Positions 44,901 to 55,970 are shown, counted from the stretch's first letter. The stretch is DNA of 64,000 nt from Vibrio penaeicida (GCF_030689305.1 NZ_JAUYVM010000002.1:62001-126000), one strand, 5' to 3'. A program made the numbers and translations. The notes: generated by a model from the letters alone, not told the origin.

Positions 44901-45386
44901 ACCCGGACCAAACACTTGGTCCACATGCCTATAACCAGATTTCTCCAATTGAAGGCGCAATGCATCCAGTGAATAATTATCTCCACTCTTCACCATCAAC
45001 GTGTGTTGAAGTAAGAAACTACGAGGAGACTGACGTTGGAGCAGGGTGCTTACTGGGATGACAGTGATGCCATCGCCTTGACTCGGCATTTGATAAAGGT
45101 GTGCAATCCTGTCAGAGATGATGTCCTGATGCGGCGAAAAATTATCATAAGGCAATGTCTCCCAATCGGGAAACAGGTGGACATCTCGCTGTGAAAATTG
45201 CTCGACCTCAGCGGAAAGCTTGAGCGCTAATTGTGGATCTGGGACAACAAGTAACAGGTGCCCTTGATGTTGCTCTGAAAGCTGTGCGATCGCGATCGAT
45301 AGTGCCGAACCTTTAAGGTTACCGACGTGCTTTTTATCTCCCGCGTTACTTGGTAACGCCAGAGAAAGAAGATTTGAATTAGGCAT
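41928..45386 (-). CDS. mfd: Transcription-repair coupling factor Mfd
   Basis: 1152 residues (E. coli 1148). UvrB-like N terminus (about 1-340), RNA polymerase-interacting CarD-like domain (PVVHLDHGIGRYTGL, near 490), and a RecG-like translocase with Walker A GDVGFGKTEVAMR and DEEH box (VDEEHRFGVRQKEK), then motifs V/VI (ETGIDVPTANTII, QLRGRVGRS) and the C-terminal TRCF domain. It removes RNA polymerase stalled at lesions and recruits UvrA. Six bases after the plzB stop, so probably co-transcribed with it. Confidence 0.98.
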   Translation of the reverse strand: MPNSNLLSLALPSNAGDKKHVGNLKGSALSIAIAQLSEQHQGHLLLVVPDPQLALKLSAEVEQFSQRDVHLFPDWETLPYDNFSPHQDIISDRIAHLYQMPSQGDGITVIPVSTLLQRQSPRSFLLQHTLMVKSGDNYSLDALRLQLEKSGYRHVDQVFGPGEYASRGSIIDLYPTGASDPYRIDFFDDEIDSIRTFDPENQRSIDDIQEIRLLPAHEFPTTEQAIEDFRGRWRQKFEARREPESIYMQISKGTWPAGIEYWQPLFFEETETLFDYLPDNTLLVTVGDLDSAVDTFLTDVDYRFDQRKVDPLRPLLEPEALWLKKDELYARFKLLPQSLLSIEAISEKAGRTNENICGLPELHVQHQHKEPMALLRQFIEQFSGQIVFSVESEGRREALLELLQRIKLKPVEHNHLTHALESKDKTTLILGAAEHGFIHESANLAIICESDLLGDRVIQRRKKDRKAVNSDTVIRHLAELKPGQPVVHLDHGIGRYTGLQTLEAGGMQTEYVTLEYQNGAKLYVPVSSLNLISRYSGGAEDSAPLHKLGGEAWAKARRKAAEKVRDVAAELLDVYAKRELKPGFKFKLDREQYATFKASFPFEETDDQAMAINAVLSDMCQAKAMDRLVCGDVGFGKTEVAMRAAFVSTDNSKQVAVLVPTTLLAQQHFENFRDRFANLPIRVEVLSRFKSAKEQKQILIDVEEGKVDIIIGTHKLLQNDIKFRDLGLLVVDEEHRFGVRQKEKVKAMRADVDILTLTATPIPRTLNMAMSGMRDLSIIATPPARRLAIKTFVREREDSVTREAVLREIMRGGQVYFLHNQVETIDKVAADLEKLIPEARITVAHGQMRERELERIMNDYYHQRFNVLVCTTIIETGIDVPTANTIIMDRADNFGLAQLHQLRGRVGRSHHQAYAYLLTPHPKAMTKDAIKRLDAIASLEDLGAGFTLATHDLEIRGAGELLGDDQSGQIQSVGFTLYMEMLEQAVEALKEGKEPSLDELLRDQTEVELRLPALLPDEYIPDINTRLSMYKRIASVSTENELAEMKVELIDRFGTLPDAAKNLLAISEVKLTAGKMHIKKIEAHAKGGFIEFYPTADINPAFLVKLLQSAPQKYGMEGPTKLKFAIPLTDRRERVRFINDLLQQFAENRLPS

Positions 45387-45391
45387 AACGT

Positions 45392-45979
45392 TTATTTTCG
45401 GTCACGTTCCAGTGAACGTTGTCTTAGTAGTTTTTGTTGTTGATGAAGTGCGGCTTTGATCAGCAAATCCTGATCTTCTTCACGCAAGAGAGAGAATGAT
45501 ATCGTGATTTTATGGGATTGCTCATTCTCTTCACGCTCAGTGAGAGCTTCACATTCCACGACTTCGCCATAACAGTAAATGGCTGCGGCTGGAAACTCCA
45601 GAAAAATTTTGGTTCGTACTTGTTGACCTAGTTGCGGCGCGCTTTTTGAAAAGTACGTGAACTGGCTAGCGCCAAAAGAAGTCGTGGTATGACTGAATGC
45701 AGGGTCATTTTGTTGTGAAAGCATATAAGTAAGCAATAAATTAAGCTTACTGTTCTGAGTTTCCAGCAATTGAACAACATGAGACAAGTCGCTACTGCGG
45801 AGTTCTCCAATGGCTTTCTCCGTTACGGTGTCGAGGGAACTAAATTCGCTTGCGACCAAGAAAGGTGCCGGGATCTCAGTAACAAACTGCTCTAAATCCG
45901 GTAAAGTGAATTCTGAATCTAGCGGCTCGATGTTGACTGATAGACCATGTTGGACGGTAAAATACTCTTGCTGGCTCAT
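45392..45979 (-). CDS. plzB: PilZ-domain protein, degenerate (PlzB-like)
   Basis: 195 residues. The C-terminal part has the PilZ barrel pattern (QLGQQVRTKIFLEFP, CYGEVVEC, HKITISFSLL), and an N-terminal PilZN-like region precedes it. The c-di-GMP motif RxxxR is not visible and the (D/N)xSxxG motif is poor (TSFGASQF), so direct c-di-GMP binding is doubtful. Start ATG 45979 after AAAGGAA. Neighbour of mfd and divergent from lolC, the place of plzB (VC1885) in V. cholerae as I recall. Confidence 0.8.
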   Translation of the reverse strand: MSQQEYFTVQHGLSVNIEPLDSEFTLPDLEQFVTEIPAPFLVASEFSSLDTVTEKAIGELRSSDLSHVVQLLETQNSKLNLLLTYMLSQQNDPAFSHTTTSFGASQFTYFSKSAPQLGQQVRTKIFLEFPAAAIYCYGEVVECEALTEREENEQSHKITISFSLLREEDQDLLIKAALHQQQKLLRQRSLERDRK

Positions 45980-46156
45980 ACGGCAATTCCTTTCTGTTAA
46001 CCTTTTGATTATCGTCATGTAGACGTATGAATCAAGAAAACCCCTCGTATATGTCGTTTTTTCGTCAATTTAATTCTTCAATTCTCAGTAAAGACTACTA
46101 AATCAGTGTCTTTCTCGTTACATTACCGACCAGAGATTTATCAAGGTTCCCTTAAT

Positions 46157-47365
46157 ATGTTCCATCCCATTTCAATTTACATCGGGTTGCGTTATTTGCG
46201 TGGAAGGTCAGGAGATCGCTTCAGTCGCTTTGTTTCTTTTATGTCGACAGCTGGCATAACGATTGGTGTTCTGGCGCTAATTACGGTCACATCCGTAATG
46301 AATGGATTTGAAGGGCAATTGAAAGGGCGAATCTTAGGGGTATTACCTCATGCTGTTATTAGTCAGGATTCCGGAAAAGCGGCAAGAACTGATGCGCCAC
46401 CAGAATTTCTGTCTCAGTATTCATTATCTTCCAAACCTTCCCCTATTGTTCGGTCTGAAGCAGTTATCCAAAGCCCAGTTCAATTAAGTGCTGGTATGCT
46501 TTTAGGCATTGATCCTACGCGAAATGATCCAATAGGGAAACATTTGCTTGGTGGAAAACTAGACCAGTTGGAGCAGGGTGAATACAGAGTGTTTTTGGGG
46601 CATACCTTGGCTCGTCAATTAAAAGCGAGGGTTGGCGATAAAGTGAGGATCATGGTGACAGGTGCGAGCCGATTCACTCCTTTAGGACGAATTCCTAGCC
46701 AAAGAAATTTTATTGTGGCCGGCGTATTTAATACGGGATCCGATGTGGATGCACAGTTGATGGTTGCGAATATTAATGATACTGGTCGCCTGCTTCGATA
46801 TTCTTCCGACACGATTACGGGTTGGAGACTGAGTTTTGATGATCCGTTCATCGTGTCTGAATATGCCTCGCTCTCACTACCTAGTGGGTGGAAATGGAGC
46901 GATTGGCGCGAGCAAAGAGGTGAGCTATTTCAAGCCGTTAAGATGGAAAAAAATATGATGGGCCTGATGCTAGGGCTTATTGTTGCTGTTGCGGCATTTA
47001 ATATTATTTCTGCGTTGATCATGGTGGTAATGGAGAAACAAGCTGAAGTCGCCATTCTAAAAACGCAGGGTTTATCCAATTTTCAGGTAATGACCGTCTT
47101 TGTTGTTCAAGGTGCGAGTAGCGGAATTATTGGCTCTTTGGTGGGGGGCTTGTTAGGCATAGCGCTTGCGACAAACATAAACGGTGTATTAGAAACGTTT
47201 AATTTGAGTTTGTTTGCCGTCGGTGGTGAACTGCCCGTTCTTATCAATTATTCGCAAGTTTTCACCATCATCATACTTGCAGTGGCATTGAGTATTATTG
47301 CCACGTTGTATCCTTCTTATCGGGCTTCGTCCGTCAAACCTGCTGAGGCACTTCGTTATGAGTAA
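46157..47365 (+). CDS. lolC: Lipoprotein-releasing ABC permease LolC
   Basis: 402 residues (E. coli LolC 399). One N-terminal TM after [11 protein letters not shown], a large periplasmic domain (about 50-265), then three C-terminal helices of the FtsX/MacB fold with [16 protein letters not shown] and a closing [20 protein letters not shown]. Start ATG 46157 preferred over 46106. With LolD and LolE it extracts outer-membrane lipoproteins from the inner membrane and hands them to LolA. It overlaps lolD by 8 bases. Confidence 0.96.
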   Translation: MFHPISIYIGLRYLRGRSGDRFSRFVSFMSTAGITIGVLALITVTSVMNGFEGQLKGRILGVLPHAVISQDSGKAARTDAPPEFLSQYSLSSKPSPIVRSEAVIQSPVQLSAGMLLGIDPTRNDPIGKHLLGGKLDQLEQGEYRVFLGHTLARQLKARVGDKVRIMVTGASRFTPLGRIPSQRNFIVAGVFNTGSDVDAQLMVANINDTGRLLRYSSDTITGWRLSFDDPFIVSEYASLSLPSGWKWSDWREQRGELFQAVKMEKNMMGLMLGLIVAVAAFNIISALIMVVMEKQAEVAILKTQGLSNFQVMTVFVVQGASSGIIGSLVGGLLGIALATNINGVLETFNLSLFAVGGELPVLINYSQVFTIIILAVALSIIATLYPSYRASSVKPAEALRYE

Positions 47366-48056
47366 ACTACTTCTTTGTGATTCTGTCTGTAAAACCTATC
47401 GCGAAGGGAGTGTGGAAACCGAAGTTCTGAAAGGGGTGAGCTTTGCGTTGGACGCAGGAGAGCTGGTCTCTATTGTGGGTTCTTCGGGATCGGGAAAAAG
47501 CACTTTATTGCATGTTTTAGGAGCGCTAGATGATGCCTCTGAAGGAGAAGTATCGTTTCAAGAGCAAAGCCTAAAGGCATTATCGAGTAATCAACAAGCG
47601 AAGCTGCGTAACCAACACATTGGTTTTGTGTATCAATTTCATCACCTTTTAGCTGATTTCACCGCAGTTGAAAACGTTGCCATGCCTCTTATGATTGGCG
47701 GTTCATCTCCAAAGCAAGCGAAATCAAAAGCGGAGAGTTTGCTCACTAAAGTAGGGTTAGCACACAGGTTGGCTCACCGACCTGCTGAACTTTCTGGCGG
47801 TGAGCGGCAAAGAGTGGCTATTGCTAGGGCTTTAGTGAATGAGCCTGCACTGGTGCTGGCCGATGAGCCAACTGGTAACCTAGACCACACTACGGCTTTG
47901 GCTATTTATGACCTTATGCGCGAATTAAATCGAGAGTCAGGTACGGCATTTCTTGTTGTTACTCATGACAATGAACTTGCTGACAAGATGGACCGAAAGC
48001 TGCACATGCAAGATGGGTTATTAGTTCACGAAAATGAAATGCGTGCCGCGCACTAA
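47358..48056 (+). CDS. lolD: Lipoprotein-releasing ABC ATPase LolD
   Basis: 232 residues (E. coli 233). Walker [14 protein letters not shown]-loop [20 protein letters not shown], signature [15 protein letters not shown], Walker [13 protein letters not shown] and the switch His in VVTHD. Powers LolCE. ATG 47358 lies inside the end of lolC, with translational coupling. Followed after 12 bases by lolE. Confidence 0.97.
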   Translation: MSKLLLCDSVCKTYREGSVETEVLKGVSFALDAGELVSIVGSSGSGKSTLLHVLGALDDASEGEVSFQEQSLKALSSNQQAKLRNQHIGFVYQFHHLLADFTAVENVAMPLMIGGSSPKQAKSKAESLLTKVGLAHRLAHRPAELSGGERQRVAIARALVNEPALVLADEPTGNLDHTTALAIYDLMRELNRESGTAFLVVTHDNELADKMDRKLHMQDGLLVHENEMRAAH

Positions 48057-48068
48057 GAGGCTGACCAG

Positions 48069-49310
48069 ATGTTTTCTCTTTCCTTACTTATTGGAAGCCG
48101 CTTTAGCCGTGCAAAACAACGGAATAAATTAGTTTCGTTTATCTCTTTATCTTCTACGATTGGTATTGCTGTCGGTGTGGCGGTTGTACTTATCGGTTTA
48201 TCTGCGATGAACGGTTTTGAGCGCGAACTTGAAAACCGTGTGCTTGCGGTTATTCCTCATGGTGAGTTTGAAGGGTTTAATGCCCCTATTTCAGATTGGC
48301 AAACCGTAGCGACAACAGCAGAAGAGCATGAAAAAGTGATCGCTGCTGCCCCCTATATTCGGCTAACCGGTTTAGCTGAGAAAGGGCAAACATTAAAAGC
48401 AGTTGAGATAAGAGGTGTCGATCCTCAATTGGAATCTCGGGTGTCGAACTTATCTGAGTATATTGGTGAGGAAGCGTGGCAGAATTTTCGCTCCGGCAGT
48501 AATCAAGTGATATTAGGAAAGGGGATTGCCGATCATCTTGGAGTAACGCTGGGTGAGAGCATTACTTTGTTGATTCCTCAAACGAGTAATTCACTGAAAG
48601 TACGCTCTCCAAAGCGTGTTCGCTTGAAAATCGTTGGGCTTCTGTCCTTGGGTGGTCAAATCGATCATGGGCTGGTATTGCTGCCTTTAGAGGATGCACA
48701 GAAATACTCTGATATTACTGAAGGTGTTACGGGTGTTTCCATTAAAACGACCGATGTCCTTAATGCTCAAATGATTGTGCGAGAAGCGGGTAACACGCTG
48801 CAAGTAAAGGTGTACCTAAAAAGCTGGCAGCAAAAGTTTGGCTTCTTGTACCGAGATATACAACTGGTTAGAACTATCATGTATCTAGTAATGGTATTGG
48901 TGATCAGCGTTGCTTGTTTCAATATCGTGTCCACTCTGATGATGGCGGTAAAAGACAGGCTTTCAGAAATTGCCATTCTAAAAACGATGGGTGCGACGGA
49001 CGGGCTTATTCGTCGTACTTTTGTTTGGCAAGGTGTGTTTTCTGGAATAACGGGAAGCCTTGCTGGCAGTGCTTTAGGGGTGCTCGTTTCGAGTAATTTG
49101 ACCGTTTTAATTAAAGGGCTTGAAAGTCTCGTTGGCCATCAATTCTTGTCGGGAGATATCTATTTTATCGACTTCTTACCCTCCGAGATTATTTGGCAAG
49201 ACGTAGCGCTGGTTTCTGGCACCGCAGTTATCTTAAGCCTATTCGCTACGCTTTATCCTGCATCTAGAGCCAGTCAAACAAACCCAGCGAAAGTGCTAAG
49301 TGGTAAATAA
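48069..49310 (+). CDS. lolE: Lipoprotein-releasing ABC permease LolE
   Basis: 413 residues (E. coli LolE 414), paralogue of LolC with SLLIGSRFSRAKQRNKLVSFIS at the N terminus, periplasmic domain, and C-terminal DRLSEIAILKTMGATDGLI and TLYPASRASQTNPAKVL. LolE binds lipoproteins and LolC binds LolA in the current model. Last gene of the lol operon; a strong terminator follows. Confidence 0.96.
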   Translation: MFSLSLLIGSRFSRAKQRNKLVSFISLSSTIGIAVGVAVVLIGLSAMNGFERELENRVLAVIPHGEFEGFNAPISDWQTVATTAEEHEKVIAAAPYIRLTGLAEKGQTLKAVEIRGVDPQLESRVSNLSEYIGEEAWQNFRSGSNQVILGKGIADHLGVTLGESITLLIPQTSNSLKVRSPKRVRLKIVGLLSLGGQIDHGLVLLPLEDAQKYSDITEGVTGVSIKTTDVLNAQMIVREAGNTLQVKVYLKSWQQKFGFLYRDIQLVRTIMYLVMVLVISVACFNIVSTLMMAVKDRLSEIAILKTMGATDGLIRRTFVWQGVFSGITGSLAGSALGVLVSSNLTVLIKGLESLVGHQFLSGDIYFIDFLPSEIIWQDVALVSGTAVILSLFATLYPASRASQTNPAKVLSGK

Positions 49311-49340
49311 CCCGATTTGAATTGGAAAGTAACGAACTTA

Positions 49341-49366
49341 AAAGGGCTCAATGTGAGCCCTTTTTT
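49341..49366. terminator. Terminator after lolE
   Basis: AAAGGGCTCA-ATG-TGAGCCCTTT then T residues; nearly the same stem sequence as the ndh terminator. Confidence 0.93.
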
Positions 49367-49470
49367 GATGGTTGTAACTAAATCTGATTATGAGAAACAG
49401 CGTGATTACATTTAGCTGTATATCGGCTCGGAGCGTTAGACTTTCAGTTACTTATGGTTAGAAAAATCCT

Positions 49471-49986
49471 CTAACGTACTCGCACTCCGCGTTTTTGCCA
49501 GCTACGGACAACGGAGTAACGCCAAATCCCGCGTATGCCAAAGTAGCCTGCCATGGCACTGACCACGCCGCAGATGGCGCATCCAAGAATGAACGGGGGA
49601 CCGATGGTCGACATTTGAGCAACAATAAAATCCCAAGACAGCTCAAAGTGAAAGGTTTGCGGTGGAACAGACATAACGACTGCGCCTACTTTATAAGCGA
49701 AGTAGAACAAAACGGGCATGGTAATAGGGTTACTGACCCAAACGAGAGCGACAGAAAGTGGCAGATTCACTCCGCAAGCAATAGCAAGACCGGCTGCCAT
49801 GATCATTTGGCTAGGGAGTGGAACAAATGCCATAAACAAACCAACGGCAAATGCACCAGCGGCAGAACGACGATTGAGGCACCATAAGTTTGGGTTATAT
49901 AGAACGTTGCCAAAGATTTTAAGGGCTTTTTGACGTTTGATTAATTCGTGATCGGGCAAGAAACGTCGGATTAGTTTTTTTGGCAT
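49471..49986 (-). CDS. DUF2062 membrane protein
   Basis: 171 residues, about 3 membrane helices, with the DUF2062 pattern LWCLNRRSAAGAFAVGLFMAFVPLPSQM and VWVSNPITMPVLFYFAYKVG. The family is widespread in Gram-negatives, with unknown function. It is divergent from comEC, five bases between the start codons, so the two share a promoter region that overlaps their coding ends. Confidence 0.88.
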   Translation of the reverse strand: MPKKLIRRFLPDHELIKRQKALKIFGNVLYNPNLWCLNRRSAAGAFAVGLFMAFVPLPSQMIMAAGLAIACGVNLPLSVALVWVSNPITMPVLFYFAYKVGAVVMSVPPQTFHFELSWDFIVAQMSTIGPPFILGCAICGVVSAMAGYFGIRGIWRYSVVRSWQKRGVRVR

Positions 49987-49991
49987 AGGAT

Positions 49992-52253
49992 ATGAAAACT
50001 CACTTATCTAACTGGACACTAACTTCTTTCACGACATTGATTGCTTCGTCCGCACTTTGGACAACAATGCCGAGTGTTTTCTGGGTCTTTCCTGCAATTA
50101 TCCTATGCTTGCTCGTTTGGAATAGACCTTATACTGATTGCCTGAAAGGCATGTTACTCGGTTTAATAGTGGTAGTCGTCCATTCCAGCCTATTTCAACA
50201 CCAGCAACGTTTGCTTTTTTCTGAAGGTCAGAATAGTACCATAACTGGGCAGATTGACAGCTTTTTTAAACAAATAAGTCATGGATATGAAGCGTCTTTT
50301 GTGGTGCATCAACTTAACGGCAGGAAAATTCCATATTTGCTCCGACCGACCGTTAGAGTTATTTGGTCTATGGATGGCGAGCCACCGTTGCTGGGTCAAT
50401 TTTTAACCTTAGATTCCGCTCTCAAACCAGTTTATGGTCGGTTAAATGAAGCAGGCAGAGACCAAGAAAAACACTACGTAGCGAATCGCTGGCATGGGAA
50501 AGCGGTTGTTAAGCAAGCGACACTTCTTTACAACACCACTGATTATAGGCAAAGCCTTCACAGTCGTGTTTTTAATCTCGTATACGATTTCAAAAGTGCA
50601 CCATATCTGCTTGCGCTCAGTTTTGGAGACAGGCGAGGTTTAACGGATTCAGATTGGCGGCACCTACAAAGCAGTGGTCTTCTTCATTTGATGGCGATTT
50701 CGGGATTGCATATTGGTTTGATATTTGGGTTAGGGTGGTTTTTTGGTCGAGTTATTGCACTTGTTCTGCCACTACCTTCGGTGAGAGTGTGGCTACCGAT
50801 CATAACTGGGCTTATAGCCGCCTCAATCTACGCCAGCTTAGCGGGTTTTTCTATACCGACTCAGCGCGCACTTGTCGCATGTATTATTCTCACAACCGTG
50901 AAACTAGCGGGTGTTCATTTCAGTAATTGGCGTCTGCTACTGATTGTTTGTTCGATCCTCTTATTACTGGATCCGTTTGCTGTACTTTCAGCCAGCTTCT
51001 GGCTCTCGTTTTCTGCTGTTTCAGTGATTTTTATCTTTATCGGTCTAAGGCGCTTGGAACAAAGTAATAAATGGCAAAAAGCCCGTTTTTTGTGTGAAAT
51101 GCAATTTTGGTTGCTCATCGCTCTTGCGCCAGTTTCGATTTTTGTATTTTCAGGCTTCAGCGTGCTCTCTCCTATATACAACTTTATCTTTTTACCGTTA
51201 GTAAGTTTGGTGACATTACCTTTTGTTAGCCTTGCTTTGTTGTTCACCACGGTTTCACCAAATCTTGCGTATGCGTTTTGGCAAGTTGCGGATTGGTCAC
51301 TAAACCCGATTATTTGGTCTTTAGAATGGGGAGAATATGGTTGGCTATCTCTTTCGTCTCGTTACGCCTTTCTCGCTTTTGCCTTTGTTACTTTATTGGT
51401 TTTGTCTTTTCAATTTCGCTCTGTCATTCCTGTGATGTTTTTAGCAGTGATGATGTTATGGCGCTTTCCTCACGAACCCAAGCCAATATGGCGTGTGGAT
51501 ATGTTGGATGTGGGTCATGGACTCGCGGTTCTTATTGAGAAAAATGGTAAAGCTATTTTGTATGACACCGGCATGGGGTGGGAAGGAGGGAGCTACGCGA
51601 AAAGCGTTATTCACCCAGTACTTAGGAATCAAGGAATTAAGTACTTAGATGGTTTTATTCTGAGCCATCTAGATGCCGACCATGCTGGTGGAAAAGGTTA
51701 TGTTGAATCGGTATTGCAACCGAATTGGCGTAGAGCAAGCCAAAGTCTTGAGGGCTATCAGCCTTGTATTCGCGGGGAGCAATGGTATTGGCAGGGACTG
51801 CGTTTTGAGGCGATGTGGCCTCCTCGATTAACGCGTCGAGCGTATAACCCTCATTCATGCGTTATTAGGATTAGCGATGACAAAACATCGATATTATTAA
51901 CGGGTGATATTGATGCCATCAGCGAGTTTATATTATCTCAACAGGGCGAACACTTAGCTTCAGATATTCTTGTCGTCCCTCACCACGGGTCAAGTACGTC
52001 GTCTAAGAGTTTGTTTGTTGACCGTGTCGTCCCAGATATTGCAATTGCCTCGTTGGCAAAGGGGAATCGATGGAATTTGCCATCGGTGCAAGTCCGCGAA
52101 GTGTACAAATCAAAAGACATTAAATGGATGGATACGGGGGAAGAAGGACAAATATCAATCCTGATTTACAAGGACAAATGGGATATTAAAACCGCTAGAG
52201 CTGAACATTCCCCTCGCTGGTATAGGCAGATAGTAAGGAAAGGAGTAGAATAA
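49992..52253 (+). CDS. comEC: DNA uptake channel ComEC/Rec2
   Basis: 753 residues. An N-terminal DUF4131-like region, a central Competence domain with about 8-10 helices ([17 protein letters not shown]), and a C-terminal metallo-beta-lactamase-like domain with [23 protein letters not shown] (HxDxDH-type motif) and [10 protein letters not shown]. It passes single-stranded DNA across the inner membrane in natural transformation; in Vibrio this is induced by chitin and TfoX. Followed by msbA 28 bases downstream, as in other gammaproteobacteria. Confidence 0.95.
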   Translation: MKTHLSNWTLTSFTTLIASSALWTTMPSVFWVFPAIILCLLVWNRPYTDCLKGMLLGLIVVVVHSSLFQHQQRLLFSEGQNSTITGQIDSFFKQISHGYEASFVVHQLNGRKIPYLLRPTVRVIWSMDGEPPLLGQFLTLDSALKPVYGRLNEAGRDQEKHYVANRWHGKAVVKQATLLYNTTDYRQSLHSRVFNLVYDFKSAPYLLALSFGDRRGLTDSDWRHLQSSGLLHLMAISGLHIGLIFGLGWFFGRVIALVLPLPSVRVWLPIITGLIAASIYASLAGFSIPTQRALVACIILTTVKLAGVHFSNWRLLLIVCSILLLLDPFAVLSASFWLSFSAVSVIFIFIGLRRLEQSNKWQKARFLCEMQFWLLIALAPVSIFVFSGFSVLSPIYNFIFLPLVSLVTLPFVSLALLFTTVSPNLAYAFWQVADWSLNPIIWSLEWGEYGWLSLSSRYAFLAFAFVTLLVLSFQFRSVIPVMFLAVMMLWRFPHEPKPIWRVDMLDVGHGLAVLIEKNGKAILYDTGMGWEGGSYAKSVIHPVLRNQGIKYLDGFILSHLDADHAGGKGYVESVLQPNWRRASQSLEGYQPCIRGEQWYWQGLRFEAMWPPRLTRRAYNPHSCVIRISDDKTSILLTGDIDAISEFILSQQGEHLASDILVVPHHGSSTSSKSLFVDRVVPDIAIASLAKGNRWNLPSVQVREVYKSKDIKWMDTGEEGQISILIYKDKWDIKTARAEHSPRWYRQIVRKGVE

Positions 52254-52281
52254 GCGGAATTTTTTGACAATGACCTTTCTT

Positions 52282-54036
52282 ATGTCGCAAGAAATAGATC
52301 AATCGACCTTTCAAACCTTTAAGCGCTTATGGCCTTATATTTCCTCATACAAAGCCGGTATTGTCTTCGCGATTATTGCATTGGTGATTAATGCGCTCAG
52401 CGATACATACATGCTTTCTTTACTTAAGCCTTTACTAGACGAAGGCTTTGGTCAGTCAGACTCTGAATTTTTACGCACAATGCCGATCATCATTCTGGTG
52501 TTAATGATCGTCCGTGGCGGAAGTGGGTTTGTGTCAGCGTATTTTATGAGCTGGGTTTCTAATAATGTGGTAATGAAACTTCGCCGGCAGGTGTTTAATC
52601 ATTTCATGCAAATGCCAGTCTCCTTTTTCGACAGAGAGTCTACTGGTCGACTACTTTCTCGCATTACTTATGATACGGAGCAAGTGGCAGGGGCTACGAG
52701 TCAAGCTTTGGTGAATATCGTCCGCGAAACTGCAAGCCTGTTAGGGCTTATTGGTTTAATGGTATGGAGCAGTTGGCAGCTTTCTTTGGTGCTGTTGGTT
52801 GTGGGGCCAATTGTTGCCATTGCAATTGGTACGGTATCGCGCCGGCTCCGCAAAATTTCTAAAAATATGCAGACTGAAATGGGAAACCTCACATCTTCTT
52901 CAGAGCAAATGTTAAATGGACACAAAGTAGTATTAAGTTGCGGTGGTCAACCAGTAGAAGAAGAGCGATTCAATCACGTCAGCAACGCGATGCGTCAGCA
53001 AAATATGAAGATGGTTGTGGTACAACAAATATCTAGCCCTGTGGTGCAAATGATCGGTTCTTCTGCGTTAGTTACTGTGTTGTTCTTAGCTTCCGTTGAT
53101 TCTATTCGCGCAGAGTTGACTGCGGGTACATTTACAGTCGTCTTCTCTGCGATGTTAAGTATGCTTCGACCTCTTCGCGGATTAACTTCGGTTATGTCCG
53201 ACTTCCAACGCGGAATGGCGGCTTGCCAAACTTTATTTAGCCTGATGGATATGCCAACAGAAAATGATGAAGGGAAGGTAGTTAAAGAAAAGGTGAAAGG
53301 CGATGTCGAAGTCCGAAACGCCACCTTTACGTACCCAACTAAAGACACTCCCGCGTTAAAAGATGTCAGCTTCAATATACCGTCGGGAAAAACGGTGGCA
53401 TTGGTAGGTCGCTCAGGCTCCGGAAAGAGCACGATAGCGAGCCTATTTACGCGTTTCTACAACTTAGATTCAGGTTCAATTGCCCTCGATGGACATGATG
53501 TACGAGATTACGACTTACAGAATCTTCGCACTCACTTTGGTATCGTGTCTCAGCACGTTCACCTGTTTAACGACACGGTAGCAAATAACATCGCTTATGC
53601 CGCGGAAGATAAGTTTACAAAAGAACAAATCATTGAAGCGGCCAAGCTCGCGTATGCGCATGAGTTTATCGAGGCACTAGATAACGGGTACGACACAGTG
53701 ATCGGCGAGAATGGCACGACTCTGTCAGGTGGGCAGAGGCAAAGACTCGCCATTGCTCGCGCATTGCTGCGTGATGCTCCAGTTCTGATTCTTGATGAAG
53801 CCACATCTGCTTTGGATACTGAATCTGAACGCGCGATTCAAGCTGCGCTGGATGTGCTGCAAAAAGACAAGACGGTCTTGGTGATTGCTCACCGTTTGTC
53901 TACCATTGAAAATGCTGATGAGATATTAGTTATTGAAGATGGGAAGGTAATAGAGCGCGGTCAGCACGATGTATTGATGTCAGAAGACGGCGCATATGCT
54001 TCGCTTTATTCCATTCAATTTAGTGAGTCAAATTGA
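52282..54036 (+). CDS. msbA: Lipid A/phospholipid flippase MsbA
   Basis: 584 residues (E. coli 582) in half-transporter form: six helices (about 20-320) then an ATPase with [15 protein letters not shown]-loop, [15 protein letters not shown] and [11 protein letters not shown]. Start at ATG 52282 aligns with E. coli MsbA ([13 protein letters not shown]); in-frame TTG/ATG at 52264/52270 are also possible, and no strong ribosome site is visible. Flips lipid A core to the periplasmic leaflet. Its stop overlaps the lpxK start by one base (TGATG). Confidence 0.96.
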   Translation: MSQEIDQSTFQTFKRLWPYISSYKAGIVFAIIALVINALSDTYMLSLLKPLLDEGFGQSDSEFLRTMPIIILVLMIVRGGSGFVSAYFMSWVSNNVVMKLRRQVFNHFMQMPVSFFDRESTGRLLSRITYDTEQVAGATSQALVNIVRETASLLGLIGLMVWSSWQLSLVLLVVGPIVAIAIGTVSRRLRKISKNMQTEMGNLTSSSEQMLNGHKVVLSCGGQPVEEERFNHVSNAMRQQNMKMVVVQQISSPVVQMIGSSALVTVLFLASVDSIRAELTAGTFTVVFSAMLSMLRPLRGLTSVMSDFQRGMAACQTLFSLMDMPTENDEGKVVKEKVKGDVEVRNATFTYPTKDTPALKDVSFNIPSGKTVALVGRSGSGKSTIASLFTRFYNLDSGSIALDGHDVRDYDLQNLRTHFGIVSQHVHLFNDTVANNIAYAAEDKFTKEQIIEAAKLAYAHEFIEALDNGYDTVIGENGTTLSGGQRQRLAIARALLRDAPVLILDEATSALDTESERAIQAALDVLQKDKTVLVIAHRLSTIENADEILVIEDGKVIERGQHDVLMSEDGAYASLYSIQFSESN

Positions 54037-55043
54037 TGGTAGAAAAGATCTGGTTTGAGCGCCATTGGCTGAGCTTTTTGCTTTGGCCCATATTATGGCC
54101 GCTCAGCCTGTTGTTTAGTTTTGTAAGTACAAAGCGCAAACAAGATTTCTTGAGTCAAAAAAAAGCACGTTACCACGCCCCCATTCCTGTCGTCGTAGTT
54201 GGTAACATTACCGCGGGTGGGAATGGCAAAACACCTGTCGTAGTATGGCTTGTGGAAATACTACAGGCTAAAGGGCTTAAGCCAGGGGTGGTATCACGGG
54301 GCTATGGAGCTAAAGCACCAAGCTATCCGTTTTCGGTAACGCTGGATTCTAGCCCAGAACATTGTGGAGATGAGCCTCTTTTAATTCATCGTCGTACAAA
54401 TGCCCCTGTTGTCGTCGATCCGAACCGAAGTAATGCTGTAAAAGCGCTCCTGGATTCAGGGGTTGATATTGTAGTCACTGACGATGGTTTACAGCACTAC
54501 GCGTTGAACAGAGACATCGAAATTGTTGTTGTCGACGGTGTCAGGCGCATGGGAAATGAGCAACTTATCCCTATGGGTCCACTACGTGAGCCTGTTTCGC
54601 GGATAGATGAAGTGGACTTCGTTATCACCAACGGTGGCAGTGCTCGTGCAAACGAATTTCCAATGATTCTAGAGCCTTCTAAAGCCATCAACTTGGTAAC
54701 GAATGAACAGAGAAGTGCCATTGAACTTGAAAGTGCGGTAGCAATGGCGGGAATTGGTCATCCTCCTCGCTTTTTCGAATCCTTGAAGAGTATGGGATTG
54801 AATGTCCTGGCTGAACATGGTTTTGCTGATCATCAGGCAATGACAGAACAACAGATTAGTGCCATTGAGATTGCAGGTAAGCCGCTTATTATGACAGAAA
54901 AAGATGCCGTCAAATGTCTGCCTTTTGCAAAGGATAACTGGTGGTATCTACCGGTCTCTGCAACCCTACCTGCACAAGATACTGATAAGATATTACAAAG
55001 AATAAATGAGGTAATGAAAGAATATGGATCATCGACTGCTTGA
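54036..55043 (+). CDS. lpxK: Tetraacyldisaccharide 4'-kinase LpxK
   Basis: 335 residues. Single N-terminal membrane segment (about 10-35), then the P-loop [17 protein letters not shown] and the conserved SRGYGAKA and DDGLQHYAL motifs. Phosphorylates lipid A disaccharide at the 4' position to give lipid IVA. ATG 54036 overlaps the msbA stop. Overlaps ycaR by 20 bases. Confidence 0.96.
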   Translation: MVEKIWFERHWLSFLLWPILWPLSLLFSFVSTKRKQDFLSQKKARYHAPIPVVVVGNITAGGNGKTPVVVWLVEILQAKGLKPGVVSRGYGAKAPSYPFSVTLDSSPEHCGDEPLLIHRRTNAPVVVDPNRSNAVKALLDSGVDIVVTDDGLQHYALNRDIEIVVVDGVRRMGNEQLIPMGPLREPVSRIDEVDFVITNGGSARANEFPMILEPSKAINLVTNEQRSAIELESAVAMAGIGHPPRFFESLKSMGLNVLAEHGFADHQAMTEQQISAIEIAGKPLIMTEKDAVKCLPFAKDNWWYLPVSATLPAQDTDKILQRINEVMKEYGSSTA

Positions 55044-55203
55044 GATTGTGGCGTGCCCTGTATGCAAAGGTAAACTGACTTTTGATAAAGATAAGCAAGA
55101 ACTTATCTGTAAAATAGATCGCCTTGCTTACCCAATTAAAGAAGGCATTCCTGTTCTGCTTGAGCCAGAAGCTCGCAGTATTTCAATGGATGAGGGAAAG
55201 TAA
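55024..55203 (+). CDS. ycaR: Trm112-like small protein YcaR
   Basis: 59 residues, [18 protein letters not shown] with one CxxC followed by [14 protein letters not shown], the YcaR/Trm112 signature; the second cysteine pair of zinc-binding Trm112 is not complete. Begins inside lpxK and ends directly against the kdsB start (TAA-ATG). Possible binding platform for a partner enzyme; function unproven. Position between lpxK and kdsB is conserved in gammaproteobacteria. Confidence 0.92.
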   Translation: MDHRLLEIVACPVCKGKLTFDKDKQELICKIDRLAYPIKEGIPVLLEPEARSISMDEGK

Positions 55204-55953
55204 ATGGCATTTACGGTTGTCATTCCTGCCCGATATCAATCGACGCGATTACCAGGTAAACCTCTTGCAGATATAGCGGGTAAACCTATGATTGAATGGG
55301 TTTACCTTCAAGCTATTCAAGCTGGTGCTGAAAACGTCATTATTGCTACCGATGACAAGCGCGTACAACAAGCGGCTGAAGGGTTTGGTGCGACGGTGTG
55401 CATGACATCGGATAAACATGAGTCGGGCACTGAGCGCTTGGCGGAAGTGGTTGATTTAATGAATATTCCGCCTGAGCACATTATCGTTAATGTGCAAGGT
55501 GACGAGCCTTTGATTCCCCCATCTATCATTTCTCAAGTTGCGCACAACCTTCAGCAAAGCAAGGCGCCAATGGCAACGCTCTCAGTGGAAATTGAAGATG
55601 CAAATGAAGTATTTAACCCTAACGTAGTGAAAGTAGTTACGGATGAAAAAGGGTACGCACTGTATTTTAGCCGTGCTTCGATTCCTTGGGATAGAGATGA
55701 CTTTTCGAAGGCAGAACCGTCTATTCATCAGCCATTACAGCGTCATATTGGGATTTATGCGTATCGAGCTGGGTTTATTAAAACCTACATTAATTGGGAG
55801 CCGAGCGCGCTAGAGCGGATCGAATGTTTAGAGCAATTGAGAGTGCTTTGGTACGGTGAGAAGATCCACGTAGAAGTTGCCAAAGAAACACCCGCAGCAG
55901 GGGTCGATACTCCAGAAGACTTAGAAGTGGTTAGAAAACTGCTATCTCGTTAG
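55204..55953 (+). CDS. kdsB: CMP-Kdo synthetase (3-deoxy-manno-octulosonate cytidylyltransferase)
   Basis: 249 residues (E. coli 248). Nucleotide-binding [14 protein letters not shown] (residues 7-20), NVQGDEPL and [11 protein letters not shown] motifs. Activates Kdo with CTP for attachment to lipid IVA. GAGGGAAAG upstream of the ATG. Last gene of the msbA-lpxK-ycaR-kdsB operon. Confidence 0.97.
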   Translation: MAFTVVIPARYQSTRLPGKPLADIAGKPMIEWVYLQAIQAGAENVIIATDDKRVQQAAEGFGATVCMTSDKHESGTERLAEVVDLMNIPPEHIIVNVQGDEPLIPPSIISQVAHNLQQSKAPMATLSVEIEDANEVFNPNVVKVVTDEKGYALYFSRASIPWDRDDFSKAEPSIHQPLQRHIGIYAYRAGFIKTYINWEPSALERIECLEQLRVLWYGEKIHVEVAKETPAAGVDTPEDLEVVRKLLSR

Positions 55954-55970
55954 ACTACTTCAAGCGTTTA

